From NCBI GenBank assembly GCA_936440205.1, contig OW387146.1:26784458-26848457 (forward strand): a DNA stretch of 64,000 bases, read 5' to 3'. Position numbers and translations under genes: made by a program. Source of the stretch: Lepidonotus clava. Its lineage: Eukaryota; Annelida; Polychaeta; Phyllodocida; Polynoidae. Within the stretch, counting starts at the first letter, position 1; each line of letters opens with the position of its first letter. The notes beneath the pieces are model-generated. The model ran no database searches. It saw only the letters and a list, made by a program, of their open reading frames with translations, and had not been told where the DNA came from. Shown here in pieces: positions 1 through 11,104 of the stretch.

Positions 1-40
1 GACTTGTGGATCTTGGGTGTTTCATCGGTATTGGATACTC

Positions 41-991
41 ATGGCGACTGCGGCAGTCTTCGAGCAGATGGATTCTGACGTCGCCTTCAAGGAAGGTGGG
101 GAGGAGAAAGGAGGTGCGAAAACCGAGACCAAAGGGGAGGACACGACCATCATGGGTAGGCAGTTTAATTTTATGGGAACGTCCACCCCGACGGATGAGC
201 AGAATGTGCGGGCTCAACAACAACAGACCGGCCAGGAAGGAGCGAGTTTGAAGAAGTTCAGTTTACGACCAGAGAAGTATGACGGTAAACCGGATTTCGA
301 AGGATGGATCAACCAGTTTGAGGAGTACGCAACATTGGGACGCTGGACGGCCGAGGAAAAAGCGGCGATGCTTTTCCTCTCGCTGACGGGAACGGCACGA
401 ATGTACTTTGTCGGACTCCCGGACAGGGAACGACTCCGTTACTCGGCGAGGGTGGATGCGTTGCGCCGGAGGTTCGGTCAGGAGAAGGACACGTGTAATG
501 CTCTGCAAGAGTTGGCGGGCTTGAAACGTGTAAAGAACCAGACAGCGAAGGAGTTGGCTGATAATGCCCGGCGACTGGCATCGAGAGCCTACTTCTCCAA
601 CGACTACGCTAGCCAGGAAAAAGCAGCACTACATGCGTTCCAGGCTGCAGTTGGGGAAGACCTTCAGCTGAAGTGTGCAGAGAAAGGATGCAAGACACTA
701 GAGGAGGCGGTAGAGGTGGTAGAAATACAGGAACGATACTCACGCCGCCTCCTGCGGGCAGTGAAGCCCGAGGAGGACGCCAATACACAGATCATGGCCT
801 TGAACGGTAAGTTGGAGGAGATGATGAAAGAATTGGCAGAGGAACGGGAAGCTAGAAGACAAGCAACGGCCAGGAGGGAGGCGTTTAAGAAGCGAAAAGA
901 AGATTTAGAGTGTCATCACTGTCACCAGAAGGGCCATTTCGCAAGAGAGTGTTCCCAGCGTCAGGGAAACGGACAGTCGCCGTCGCAGTAA
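41..991 (+). CDS. gag: Gag of copy B
   Basis: A 316-codon frame from the ATG at 41, the counterpart of 15666-14716. It shows the same helical Gag core and the same single CCHC knuckle at about 914-955. The leader upstream of the ATG runs off the window. Pol overlaps the last 80 or so bases in the -1 frame, as in copy A. Confidence 0.92.
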   Translation: MATAAVFEQMDSDVAFKEGGEEKGGAKTETKGEDTTIMGRQFNFMGTSTPTDEQNVRAQQQQTGQEGASLKKFSLRPEKYDGKPDFEGWINQFEEYATLGRWTAEEKAAMLFLSLTGTARMYFVGLPDRERLRYSARVDALRRRFGQEKDTCNALQELAGLKRVKNQTAKELADNARRLASRAYFSNDYASQEKAALHAFQAAVGEDLQLKCAEKGCKTLEEAVEVVEIQERYSRRLLRAVKPEEDANTQIMALNGKLEEMMKELAEEREARRQATARREAFKKRKEDLECHHCHQKGHFARECSQRQGNGQSPSQ

Positions 992-3177
992 GCGCGGGGC
1001 CCCCTTCGGGCGCGGCGAGAGAAGTAGTAGGCATGGGAGAATGTGGACTTTATGTGGCCGGGACGGTGGGAGAGAGTGTCGTCCGTTTTTTGGTTGATAC
1101 CGGATCTATGATCAGTCTGCTGTCGGAACGCCTCTGGAGAGAGTGGGGACGAAAAAGAGAAGAACTGGATGGATATGAAGGACGTCTCTGCTCGGTAGAT
1201 GGTAGTCCGTTGCGGTGCTACGGATGCACGAACTTGCCAGTGAAATTGGGAACACGCGTGTTGAAGTGGACGTTCATGGTGGCAGACATCGGTAGAGATG
1301 AAGGGATCCTGGGAAACGACTTCGCGGTGAAATACCGGCTGACAGTTAAGCCCCACGCGAGTGCCATCTTCCTGCCCGCCGAGGGGGAGGGAGAGGGGGA
1401 ACGAATCCCGGGAGTAGAACAGAGAACGGATGGGATTCGGGCAGTTACCGTCGGAGGACAGGTCGTGCGAATCGAGAAAACGACGGAAATACCCCCACTC
1501 CAAGTGACCCGAGTAACAGTAGTAGCGAGAATGGACATAAGACAGGGTGGACAGCTGGCTGTCATCACCGGCGCTGGATTACCTATGGGACTGGAGGTGA
1601 TCCCAGGAACGGTGACATTGGGAGAACAAAATGAAGTTTGGGTGGCCAATCGAGGGACCGAGAGCGCGAAATTGGAAACCGGCGGGGTACTCGGAGAAGC
1701 CACCTTCGTACAAGAGGTACGAGGAGTAGGAAGTGAAGCAAAAGAACCCCCAGGAGCGCTCGCTGAAATGATAGGGGAGGCTAAGAAAGACCTGACCACG
1801 AAGGAGGGTGAAGAGCTGGAGAAAGCCATCATGGCCCGGGAACAAATGTTTGCGACCTCGAAACATGAGTTAGGACGGACAGATTTAGTACAACATCGAA
1901 TTAAAACGGGAGATCAGATGCCGATCAAGCAGAGGGTCAGACGGTATCCGGCCACCAGGAGAGAGGAAGAACGAGCACTGGTGGAGGATATGTTAAATTT
2001 AGGGATTATCCAAGAGAGCGGGAGTGCGTGGAGTAGCCCGACCGTTCTAGTCAAAAAGAAGGACGGAGGAACGAGGTTCTGTATTGACTACCGAAAACTG
2101 AACCAGGCTACGAAAGTGGACGCCTATCCGCTCCCGCGGATAGAGGACAGCCTCAACACTTTGGGAGGAAGCCTATTCTTCTGCAGTCTGGATCTCGCGA
2201 GCGGATATTGGCAGGTGGAGATGGCACCGGAGGACCAAGAAAAGACGGCCTTCGTGACTCAAGGAGGATTATATGAGTTCAAAGTGATGCCATTCGGGCT
2301 AGTGAACGCCCCAGCCACCTTCGAGAGACTGATGGAAAGAATCCTCAGAGGAATCGTGTGGGAGGAGTGTCTGGTATACTTGGATGATATACTGGTCTTT
2401 GGACCAACGTTCAAAGTGACTCTGGAAAGATTGGTACGGGTTCTGGACCGGCTGAACGCTGCAGGACTGAAGTTAAAGGCGCGAAAATGTAAGCTGTTCC
2501 AGAAGAAGATTCCGTTCTTGGGGCACGTTGTCTCGTTCAACGGGATCGAACCCGACCCCGAAAAGTGTCGGCAAGTAACCGAGTGGCCGGTCCCGCGGGA
2601 TCTCCACGAGGTACGAGCCTTCGTGGGATTATGTTCGTACTACAGAAGGCATATAAACGGCTTCACGGAGTTGGCTGCCCCCTTGTATGAATTGGCAACG
2701 AAGGAGGAACCATTCGTGTGGAGCGCGAGACGACAAGAGGCATTTGATGCGATGAAGAAGGCGCTAACGGAGGCCCCGGTGTTGGGATTCCCGGAGGAAG
2801 AAGGACAATGGTGGCTTGACACAGACGCCAGTGACGTGGGAACGGGAGCCGTGCTATCACAAGAGCAGAGAGGGGAGGAACGGGTGATAGCTTACACGAG
2901 CAAAACCCTGGAGTCAAACGAACGAAAGTATTGCACCACGCGGAAAGAACTGTTGGCGGTGGTGCGAGCTTTGAAGCATTTTCGGTGCTACATCTATGGC
3001 CAACGCGTGATAGTCCGGACGGATAACAGCGCGGTTAGTTGGCTGCAGAGGAGTAAGGAACCGATGGGGCAGGCTGCTCGGTGGATTGAGATTATCGACT
3101 CGCATGATGTGTCGTTCCAACACCGACCGGGCAGGAAGCATGGGAACGCTGACGCGTTGTCCCGGTATCCGTGCAAA
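910..3177 (+). CDS. pol: Pol of copy B, left part (protease, RT, RNase H)
   Basis: Carries retropepsin (VDTGS near 1094), reverse transcriptase (YLDD near 2376) and RNase H (DTDASD near 2818). The host gene is interrupted by copy A right after the RNase H end, so this copy is broken by that insertion. Sequence is almost identical to the corresponding part of copy A. Confidence 0.93.
3174..3177. repeat. Target site duplication of copy A, left
   Basis: CAAA immediately before the LTR terminus. In copy A the matching pol sequence contains CAAA only once at this place; here it is present on both sides of the insertion. A 4-bp duplication is usual for some Gypsy lineages. Confidence 0.9.
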
Positions 3178-4127
3178 TGTGACGTTCTCTGGTAAGTCGG
3201 GGTTGCCGATTCTTACGACAGAGGAACGTGGGGGTTGTTCGGGTCTCGGGGCGGACGGGGAATCCGGGCCAAGAACCGAGATGTGTTTCTAGAGTCGTGC
3301 CTCGCGCACGAGGGGGGGCTGAGCGAATCGATCGGTACTCGATGTCGACGGAGGACTGCGGGGGAGGGAAATTACGGTAGGGGTACGGGTCGGCCGGGGA
3401 ACGGTCCACCCCTGAGTTCCGGTCCGCGGGGGCGACGGGCCGACGGTCGCCTATTGTTTGGTAGCGTGGGGCCGAGCACGCCGCGCCCTCGTCCCCGCGG
3501 ACTTCGCTCCCTCGTTCCGCTCCCCATGTCTTCGTACCATACTATGCCTCGGTTTCCGGTACTACTTCGGGCCTTCGTGCCCTACTCCGTTCCCTCGTTC
3601 CTCGTTCTTCGGGCCTTCGGGCCCCTTCCCCTATGTTTCGACTACCTATCTCGGACTTCGACTGTTTTGTCCTAACTTCGACTTAATTACTCTATTCGGC
3701 TCATCTTTAGTGGTTGTTTCAGGAAAGAGGACACGTCTGGACACCAGGAGAACTGTTGAAGAACTCTGTTTATTCGGGCCTCACCGCCCCTTTATATACT
3801 AGAGAGGTCAGCCCTGATTGGCTGCCTTCGGTCACGTGACCTACAATTGACGTCACTTCCGGTTTATATATTCCGTTTCCGGTTTACATTTCACTTCCGG
3901 TTTACATATTTCCGGGTTTCGTTCCATTACGTTTTCGTTATTCGTTCTTTACATATTCGTTATTCGTTCTTTACATATTCGTTCTTTACATCTATTTCGT
4001 TCTTCGTTCTTTACATATTCGTTATTCGTTCTTTACATATTCGTTCTTTACATCTATTTCGTTCTTCGTTACCTTATTCCTATTATTTTAACCTCTATGT
4101 ATTTTGGCTGAATAGCCGTTCATCACA
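3178..4127 (-). repeat. 3' LTR of copy A
   Basis: A 950-bp LTR read on the minus strand from TGTGATGAACGG (4127) to GAACGTCACA (3178). The orientation is set by three things seen on that strand: a polypurine tract just upstream, a TATATAAA box (3798-3791) followed at once by AATAAA, and the primer site lying after the TGACGTTCTC-complement end in the sister LTR. It nearly matches the other two LTRs. Confidence 0.95.
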
Positions 4128-4143
4128 CCCTCCCGCACCTTCT
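4128..4143 (-). other. Polypurine tract of copy A
   Basis: On the minus strand AGAAGGTGCGGGAGGG abuts the 3' LTR. This is the usual place of the plus-strand primer for reverse transcription. Confidence 0.75.
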
Positions 4144-7100
4144 TGAAAGGTGGGAAAACACGTTATACAAAATTTCAACACAGTTCATACAGCAACAGAA
4201 CATACTCTAGAACCAGAAACATTTCAATCCTACGCTCCTTATCGGCAGAGGAGGAGGTGTCACCCTCTGTCCTCCCCGGTCTACTTCGGAGGGCCCCCGG
4301 GGCCTATCCGGCTAATTATTATTTCTCTTCTTTCTTCGTTTTTCTTTCTTCGTTTTTCTCTCTTCGTTTTTCTAAAAGTTCATATAATTCGTTTTTATAT
4401 ATCTTAGTCTCTTTTATCTTCGTCAGAGTTCTCTTATCCTTGATCTATTTAGGACCTCCTGTTTTTCTCGTCTTTTAGGATGAGCGAGCCGGTCGTGGCT
4501 CTCCCACCCGGGACTGGGGATCGGTCGTGACCCCGTCGCCCCCGCTCCTCTCCTCTGGGCTCTGTTTACTTAGCCCCTTGGCGCGTTTTTCCCCGCCTTT
4601 TTTACCCTCATTAGGACAGAGGGACCGGTCGTGGTCCTCCTGCCCGGGGCCATGGGTCGGTCGTGACCCGCAGTGCCCCCGTTCCCTTCGTTTTTTCGTC
4701 GTCCAGACGTTCTCCCCTAGTTCGGGTGGAGAATCGGTCGTGACTCTCTCACCCAGAGGCCAGGGTCGGTCGTGACCCTTAGTCCTCTCGACCCTCGGTC
4801 CGTTCTACCGTCGTCCAGACGTTCTTCCTTGTTTTTGGGTAGAGAATCGGTCGTGATTCTCCTACCCGGTCGGTCGTGACCCCTCGTTCTTCCGTAACTG
4901 TTACTCTTCTCTGCGTTCTCTTAGGTGATGATGATGATTTTAAGGATGAGTTGAAGAAGAAAGACTGAAGCTTTTGTAGATAGAATGTTCTTTTTGGACT
5001 TCGCACCCTCGGTCGCCTCGGCATTCAGAGCCCCCCAGTGACTTTTTCACGGTTGGCAAGGACAACATGTTCGAGCCAGAGGCCAAGGTACCCAAAGAAG
5101 AAGATGGCGTTGTATGTGGAAAGGAACTTAACTTCATTCATTAAAGCTTAGAGTGGAAGCTTCAGCAGACGACGTCGCGGGTTTCGTGCTACTTGTTACG
5201 GTGAAGCTTTGAGATGGAGTTCGGGTGAAGGTGAGACTGAGAAGATTAGAATCATTAATTATTGATGAAGTGTCCGTTTTCCGTACAGGAACTGAAGTTT
5301 GACTTTTACGACACATGTCCTCGTGGTTAACCCAGCATCAAGATGTTCCGTCCTCGACCACGTCGACACATTTGAAGATTTCAGGATTTCAAAAAGAGAT
5401 GTCGGAGAGAGTCCACCATAGTAAAGTATTTCCGTCACCGTTCCGGGCCCAAGTGGCATGACAACAACCGGAACGGAGACCTGATTAAGAAAATAGTTTT
5501 GATGAAGTTTCTTTTTGATGACAGGAGCCGGTGCCTCTCATCCCTCCCCCCCCCCGTAAACAACGGCAGGAAGACAGTCCTCTTTGGGGCGAGAGGGAGG
5601 CTCCTTCGTTCTACTGATGAGATGATTTTCCTAAGAAGAGGATTCCTGTTTCGGGCACTCGGGCCCTCGTTCGTTTCCTAGGCTCTCGGGCCTCGCTCCG
5701 CCTGCTAAGTTTTTCTCCTCGTCCTCCCGGAGGACCGTGCTTATTGACGATTTTCGTAAGACTGTAATACCAACAAATAGTTCGTTAATAGAGGTAAGTT
5801 TAAGATCCGGTCTGGTTTGATTTTGGAGTAAGGCCACAGTCGTCCACGGTGCCATGTCACATTGCATGGAGACACTATGCCTATGACGAACGCCGAGACA
5901 ACAGCTCCGAGCCGTTCCGGGCTGCTCGACGGTTCGAAGTTGGTAAGTTGAAGATATTAGTGAGAAGGAGAAGAAGAAGCTGTAGAAAGTGAAGATGGAC
6001 GACATCAACTGGGACCTGCACCCAACGTCAACGTTTGAGATCCGGAACGGGCCCATTCACAATAAAATAGCATGTATAGAGAACTCATCCGATGAACTCC
6101 AAGAAGGATCGCTCCTCGTCGCTCTTTGCAGACCTCTTGATTTGTCTATCAGGGCATCCGCAGCCGACGTTCCAAGCACCACCTCCCTGTATGTTTCAAA
6201 GACTATTTTGTTTCGTTCCTTGGGAAGAAGACATCAGGAAATATGACATGGAAGGAGTCTCTGTCGTTACAGCAGGTGAGAGATTAATATAAGTTTTTAG
6301 TAAGTCTATTAAATTTTTTTCCGTTTCTCGTTCATGTATTGTTTTTACTATATATCACGGTCGGTCACGAGCCAGGGCTCCTAAGTTATCGTCCCTGCTC
6401 GTGCCTTGGTCCTCCGGGAGACATCTACGACTCGCTGCAATCCTTTCACGATTCGCTGCATCAACTCTGGCACGATAAAACCAGCATTCAGGTTGAAAAG
6501 TTCCATTTTGCCGCTCTTCGTATGCGGTAAGAGGCTGAAGACAAGGAAACTCAGAAGATGATGGTACATGAATCCGGGTTCATCCACATTCTGATCGATC
6601 CATCCAAGATCAAGAAGACAAGGTTGCAGGAAGTAGAAGTGCCGCTAGAGGACAGAGGTCGTCTCTTCCTCGCCTCCAGATCGCTCAAGGCAGCGCGGGA
6701 GAAGGGTTTTCAGTCTTGGCCCGCGCCAGCCTTTCCTCCAGCGGCGAGTCGCCGGCCCACCGGTACCTTATTTACCCCGGCACGACCGTCGACTCAAAGA
6801 CTACAATGACAACACTATCCGTCCTTTCTGATTTCCTTTCCTCGATTCCGCCTCCCAACTTTCACTCTCGCTCCCGGGTCGCCCGGCCCGTTATCCATTT
6901 CCGCGACCGGACGATCCCGTTCCATCTGCTCGGTCCCAACCAACGCAGCGGGCTCCAGGGAAGAAGAGGAACAGCTACAAACTTGTTTTTCCTCCTAGCG
7001 CCTCCTTCCGTCCCGTATTCGCCCCGCAGGCTTGGTAAGTTCATTCCAGTCATGGACCCTCCAGCTCGCTGATTACGCTCAACACCTCCTAACACATGTG

Positions 7101-7436
7101 GTTTCGTTCACTTCCGCAAGAAGGTTTCCATAAAGAAACTAATAAGAATAAATTAAGATAAGAATGTTCGAGCCCGCCAGTCCGTTCCCGATGAGTTTAA
7201 GTAAAGTTTTCGGGCCCGTCCAGCGGTCTCCAGGAGAGTCTTTTATCCAGGCTTCGGCCTCCTGTGCGGCTCAGGTACCTCCGCCTCGGCCCGGTTCTCT
7301 CCCTGGGGGTTTGACACTATGGGTGAGGAGCCAACGCCCCGTAATCCCTCCCCACCCGACTCGCGACGCGCCATCTTCCGCCTCTGGTTCCGTCGCGCTG
7401 TTTTTCTTCCGTGCAAGACCTCGAGCAGCATCCACT
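4144..7436 (-). other. Long 3' region of copy A
   Basis: A 3.3-kb stretch between the ORF3 stop and the polypurine tract without a long sense frame. The part next to the LTR has a purine-rich GAAAAACGAAGA tandem and the hairpin array. On the strand opposite to the element there are several GTAAGT-like donor motifs (5794, 5943, 6276, 6527, 7034), listed as an observation only. Confidence 0.6.
4478..4881 (-). repeat. Array of eight ACGACC-loop hairpins, copy A
   Basis: The mirror of the array at 24322-24724. Reading the element's sense strand, each of eight stem-loops presents the six-base loop ACGACC closed by C-G; on the plus strand shown here the loops read GGTCGT. Spacing and the short/long alternation match copy B. 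Confidence 0.75.
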
Positions 7437-9947
7437 TCACCCTTCCTCTTGGCGTCGGATCGGCAGCAACAGTCTCTCCTCCCTAGCGGGGAGCTCGAGA
7501 AGCTGATCCACCATTCCGCTCTGTTTTTCCGCCTCTCTTGTCGCCTTCAACAAGTCATCCAGTTGATCCTCGTTTTTGTGCATCACTAGGGTCTGAGCCA
7601 ATTGGACGGTCCGGTTGTGTTCGTTAACTAGCTGGTCGACCCCCGGGAACTCCCTGGTCAACGGCCCCAGTGCCGCCGTCGGGAACTGCGCCATCGCTTC
7701 TTCAAATGTCTCTGGCTTGCGGCCCGTTTCTAGTGCCATCAGGAACGCCATAGACGCCGAAGCCATTGCTCTTGTCTTGGCCGTCATTCCTCGCACCTCT
7801 CTCGGGGGCCACGTCAGTTGCACCCGAATGGCCTTTTCCGCGTCCCAGTCTCGTACCGCTCGCGCCGTCACCGGAAAGTGTCCCTGTAAGACCTGGTGAA
7901 CGGCCTGTGTCCGTAATAACTTGAGTCTCGGTGTTTCTCTAGATGGTCCTGCCGTCGGCATCTCCGTTCCGATAGACCCGAACACTGAATCCGCTCCCGA
8001 CTCGTCCAATTCTTGTTTCTCCGGCTCGTATCCTCTGGTCTCGGCCTGCCCCAACTCCATGTCCTCTGAGTCTTCCACCTCCTCGTCCATGGACTGGGCA
8101 GCCGGCATTTGTAATCTGTGTATCACAACCCGCGGTTGTAGCGCCCGCCCGTGTTTGTCCTCGTCCTTGAGTGTGGTATCCGGTCCTGGCGGCGATCCCA
8201 TACGTTCGGGCGACGGTGGTCCCGGGGTCTCCTCCGATCCCTGCGACCCGAAAAACGAGCTCCCCAAACTGGCCCGAGTCAGGTTGTCAACCGCCGCCCG
8301 TGTCTCTGGCGTGTCTGGTGCTACCGTAATGTCTCTCATTCGTTTCAATCCTGGGGGCGGCACTATCGGCTGCTTGCATACCATCTTCTCCAGGGGTGAA
8401 TCTGCTTTCGTCGGGGTAGGGGTAGAGAACAGCGGCTGTGTCGAGGCCGTCGACGCCGTGTCCTCCGGCCTGGCCGCATGCCGAACATACTTTACTTTCT
8501 CCACTCGCCCCGACGGTTTGAGTCCCTGCCTTTCTGCCATCTCGCGTAGAAACCTCCCTAGGTACAATGCTTCTCTTTCCACCAGCCGGCCTCCCTGTGC
8601 TTCCCGAATGCTGTCCTCCAGCTCCCGGTCGGATCTCGCCTCGTGGTAACCCCTGAACGATCCCTCCCGGTTCATTGTTCCTTTTAAATACCCGGGGTAC
8701 CTCGGGTGTCGTGATTCGTATATCACCGATTTCTTATGAACTGTCATCATAGTAAATTGTGCGTCGCTACAAGGTGGTTCTAGTCCCGTGGTCCGTTTGA
8801 CTCCTGTCGAGGTCTCAGGCTGTGATGGTCCCAGCTCTCCCGTGCTGCTAGACTCAGCGATAATCAAAGACCGATCGCTTCGGGCCGACATACTCCTGCC
8901 TGACTCCGACTGGTCCGAACTCGTTCCCTCCTCCAATTCTCTCGGGACTTTCTTGACCTTTTTCCACTTCTTCTTTCGCGACGGCTCCTCCGTCGGGCAT
9001 CCCTGCGTCGGGGGCCTCTTGAAAGCGAGCGGCTCTTCTTCTTCTTTGACTTTCGGTCGTTGGTCGTCGGACGAGCTCACCAATTCCACCACCTCAGCCC
9101 CCGGTGGTATTCCTGAGCAACCCGGCTTCGGGGTAGGTGTGGATGTTCGTCCTTTTCCTCTGCCTGGGAGTCCTCGTCCTCTCGGTTCCCGTGGTTCTCC
9201 CTGGGCGTTTAACTTCTTAATTCGGCTCTGTACTAACCCTGATATTTGGTCTGGTGTCAGGAGTGGTTTCGGGTTGACCACGGCCCGGCTCGCGCTTCGC
9301 GGCGACTCGGTGTCTTCCTTCCGTACTCCTTTTGCGGCCCTCCGAGGGGAACGACGCGTGGGTGTTGATCGTTCCGCCACCTCGGCCAGGGGTCCCTTCC
9401 CTGCTGCTTTGGCTGCTTGGGCTCCCTCTCCGGCCTCGTCGGCCTCTGATCCTTCTTCGGTTGCTACCTGCTCCAGCTGCTCGGCGTCGCTGTCCTCGGA
9501 TCCTCTTGACGCCCTCGGGTAGTAAGGGATGCGGATCTGCCGTCGCGGCCTCTCCGGTGCCTCCTTATCCACCGCCCTCTCAGGGGGTTGAAACCCCTCT
9601 GGATGGCGCACCGCGTAGTCCCGTTCCATGTTGGCTACCCGGGCCGCCGTTTCATCCCCAGTAGCGAAACTGGTGTACGGCGGTCGTCCTTTCGGGTCCA
9701 AGGCGAACGCCGCAGCATACTCCAGCCTCAGAAGGGGGTCTTGCTTCGGCATCCCCCTCTGCAGGTTCCCTTCGTGTGATTCCGTCATGTGCTTTCTCCA
9801 GTCCTGGTGTGTCGAATAGGCTCGACTCGAACACACCGGGCACATGTAGTACTGCTTCCGTAATCCATCGTGCTGGCCTTTAATATGCTTGGCCAAGTGC
9901 TTAAACTCCTTTCCGTGACAATGTCCTTCCCAGCACTGTCCGCTCAT
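7437..9947 (-). CDS. ORF3 of copy A: nuclear-type C2H2 zinc-finger protein
   Basis: Open frame in the place where env would lie, in the same sense as gag-pol. The frame is open 12 codons further upstream, but the first ATG is at 9947-9945 with A at -3, giving 836 residues. Residues 5-26 form a C-x4-C-x10-H-x4-H finger and 36-58 a C-x2-C-x13-H-x4-H finger. The middle is low-complexity, acidic and serine/proline-rich. Near 286-290 VVELV is followed by SSSDD, which fits a phospho-dependent SUMO-interaction motif; VKEE near 300 fits the sumoylation consensus; RKKKWKKVKK near 324-333 is a likely nuclear localisation signal. The last 150 residues are helical and less repetitive. There is no signal peptide or membrane span, so it is not a conventional envelope protein. 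I do not recognise the family; a nuclear role at element or host chromatin is inference. Confidence 0.85.
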   Translation of the reverse strand: MSGQCWEGHCHGKEFKHLAKHIKGQHDGLRKQYYMCPVCSSRAYSTHQDWRKHMTESHEGNLQRGMPKQDPLLRLEYAAAFALDPKGRPPYTSFATGDETAARVANMERDYAVRHPEGFQPPERAVDKEAPERPRRQIRIPYYPRASRGSEDSDAEQLEQVATEEGSEADEAGEGAQAAKAAGKGPLAEVAERSTPTRRSPRRAAKGVRKEDTESPRSASRAVVNPKPLLTPDQISGLVQSRIKKLNAQGEPREPRGRGLPGRGKGRTSTPTPKPGCSGIPPGAEVVELVSSSDDQRPKVKEEEEPLAFKRPPTQGCPTEEPSRKKKWKKVKKVPRELEEGTSSDQSESGRSMSARSDRSLIIAESSSTGELGPSQPETSTGVKRTTGLEPPCSDAQFTMMTVHKKSVIYESRHPRYPGYLKGTMNREGSFRGYHEARSDRELEDSIREAQGGRLVEREALYLGRFLREMAERQGLKPSGRVEKVKYVRHAARPEDTASTASTQPLFSTPTPTKADSPLEKMVCKQPIVPPPGLKRMRDITVAPDTPETRAAVDNLTRASLGSSFFGSQGSEETPGPPSPERMGSPPGPDTTLKDEDKHGRALQPRVVIHRLQMPAAQSMDEEVEDSEDMELGQAETRGYEPEKQELDESGADSVFGSIGTEMPTAGPSRETPRLKLLRTQAVHQVLQGHFPVTARAVRDWDAEKAIRVQLTWPPREVRGMTAKTRAMASASMAFLMALETGRKPETFEEAMAQFPTAALGPLTREFPGVDQLVNEHNRTVQLAQTLVMHKNEDQLDDLLKATREAEKQSGMVDQLLELPAREERLLLPIRRQEEG

Positions 9948-11104
9948 CGTGTCTGTTTTCCGGGCTTTCGGGGCTCGTTCCAATCCTGAAGCTCGTCCCG
10001 TCAGCCGTTTCCGTTTTTGTCTCGTGGTGATGCTGCTCGTCTCGCTTCTCTGCTTTTCTTCTTGTTTTCTTCTCCTTAGCTCAGTCTGCTCGTCTGCGAT
10101 TCGATGAATCCTGGTCGGCTGACCAGAATGACCTGCTCCGGCGAGCGCTCTGCCTTTTATAGCCGCCGCAGGCGGAAGTGGGCGTGGCCTGCACTAGCGA
10201 CCCCTAGCGTCAGACTCACCATCCACTTCTACGGTGGCGCCCCCTACTATTTTCCGGTCCCCGGGGCCCGCCGCTGGTCACCGCCTCGCCTGCTTTCTTT
10301 ACCTCGCGGCCCTTCGCCCGTCCTCGCGTTTTTCCTAGGCCTTTTATTGCCCCACCGGACGCCCTCGGTCCTTTCATCCCTCGTCGCCTTTTCTTGCCTT
10401 TTTCATCTTGGCCCTCACAGTGCTTCCGCACACTTCCCGGAGAACACAGGGGCTCGGCGTTATCATCTCCTCGCCGCCGCCCCGTTCTCTTTGTCCTCTT
10501 TTACTTCTTTTACGACCTACTTTAAAGCCCGTCCTCGTTTCAGGCCTCGCCTTTTACAGCCGTCCGTTCGTTCCTCCGGCGTTCCCGAGAGTGCCGCATT
10601 TACTCTCCTCCGGTCTCCTGGACGCTGTAAAGCGGTATTACCAAGTCGGCATTACTTCAGAAGTCTTCACCAGCTTGCCACCGGGTCTGTCTTCCGTTGT
10701 AATCCAACCATCTTTTCCACGCTGTGGTTCCTCCGAACTGACCGGAAAGCGGCTCCGTGGGACTACTTTAGACATTCGGGCCGTCGTGGCTCCCGAACGC
10801 CGTTTTTCGTTCCAACCCCGCATTTCCCACCTATATCACATCTGCAAGAGAACCAATCTTCAGCTAGGTAGCAAATCTCTACAGCCTAACGACCTGCACT
10901 CCTACTGTAGTGGTCAACGCACCGCCCCGACTCAATGGCCCCAGGTTGATCAGTCCTTTTTGGCCAAAGCCTTTCTGTGTAGCGCCGATTTGGTCGTTCC
11001 CTTGGTCCTCTTCCACCTGCGGAATCGAGACACGAAAACGACTTCATCACAAAAAGGGGGTACCCCGTTTCCTTACGTGCCCTAGCGCGCCCCACCCCAA
11101 GCAT
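9948..11104 (-). other. Gap between pol and ORF3 in copy A
   Basis: About 1.15 kb with no convincing gene in the element's sense. It holds the TATA/Inr promoter at 10161-10126 and, near its pol end, a pyrimidine-rich stretch ending in CCGCAG (AG at 11018-11017 on the minus strand) that resembles a splice acceptor. Small open frames here are no longer than expected for GC-rich DNA. Confidence 0.5.
10126..10161 (-). promoter_or_regulatory. Internal TATA/Inr promoter of ORF3, copy A
   Basis: On the minus strand TATAAAA (10161-10155) is followed 32 bases later by TCATTC, an exact match to the animal initiator TCAKTY. ORF3's ATG lies about 180 bases downstream. Upstream are a CCACGCCC box and an ACTTCCG (ETS-like) site. 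Copy B has the same at 19040-19075. Confidence 0.6.

Noticed and set aside
3235-3802. 146- and 114-codon frames inside the LTRs
   Set aside because: They lie antisense to the LTR, repeat in all three LTRs, and cover promoter and R-U5 sequence.
7921-9522. Plus-strand frames of 242 and 244 codons opposite ORF3
   Set aside because: They are mirror frames of ORF3's GC-rich coding sequence, rich in Ser and Pro, with no domain.
9948-11104. A classical envelope gene between pol and the 3' LTR
   Set aside because: No signal peptide, furin-like site or membrane span was found in ORF3 or in the gap.
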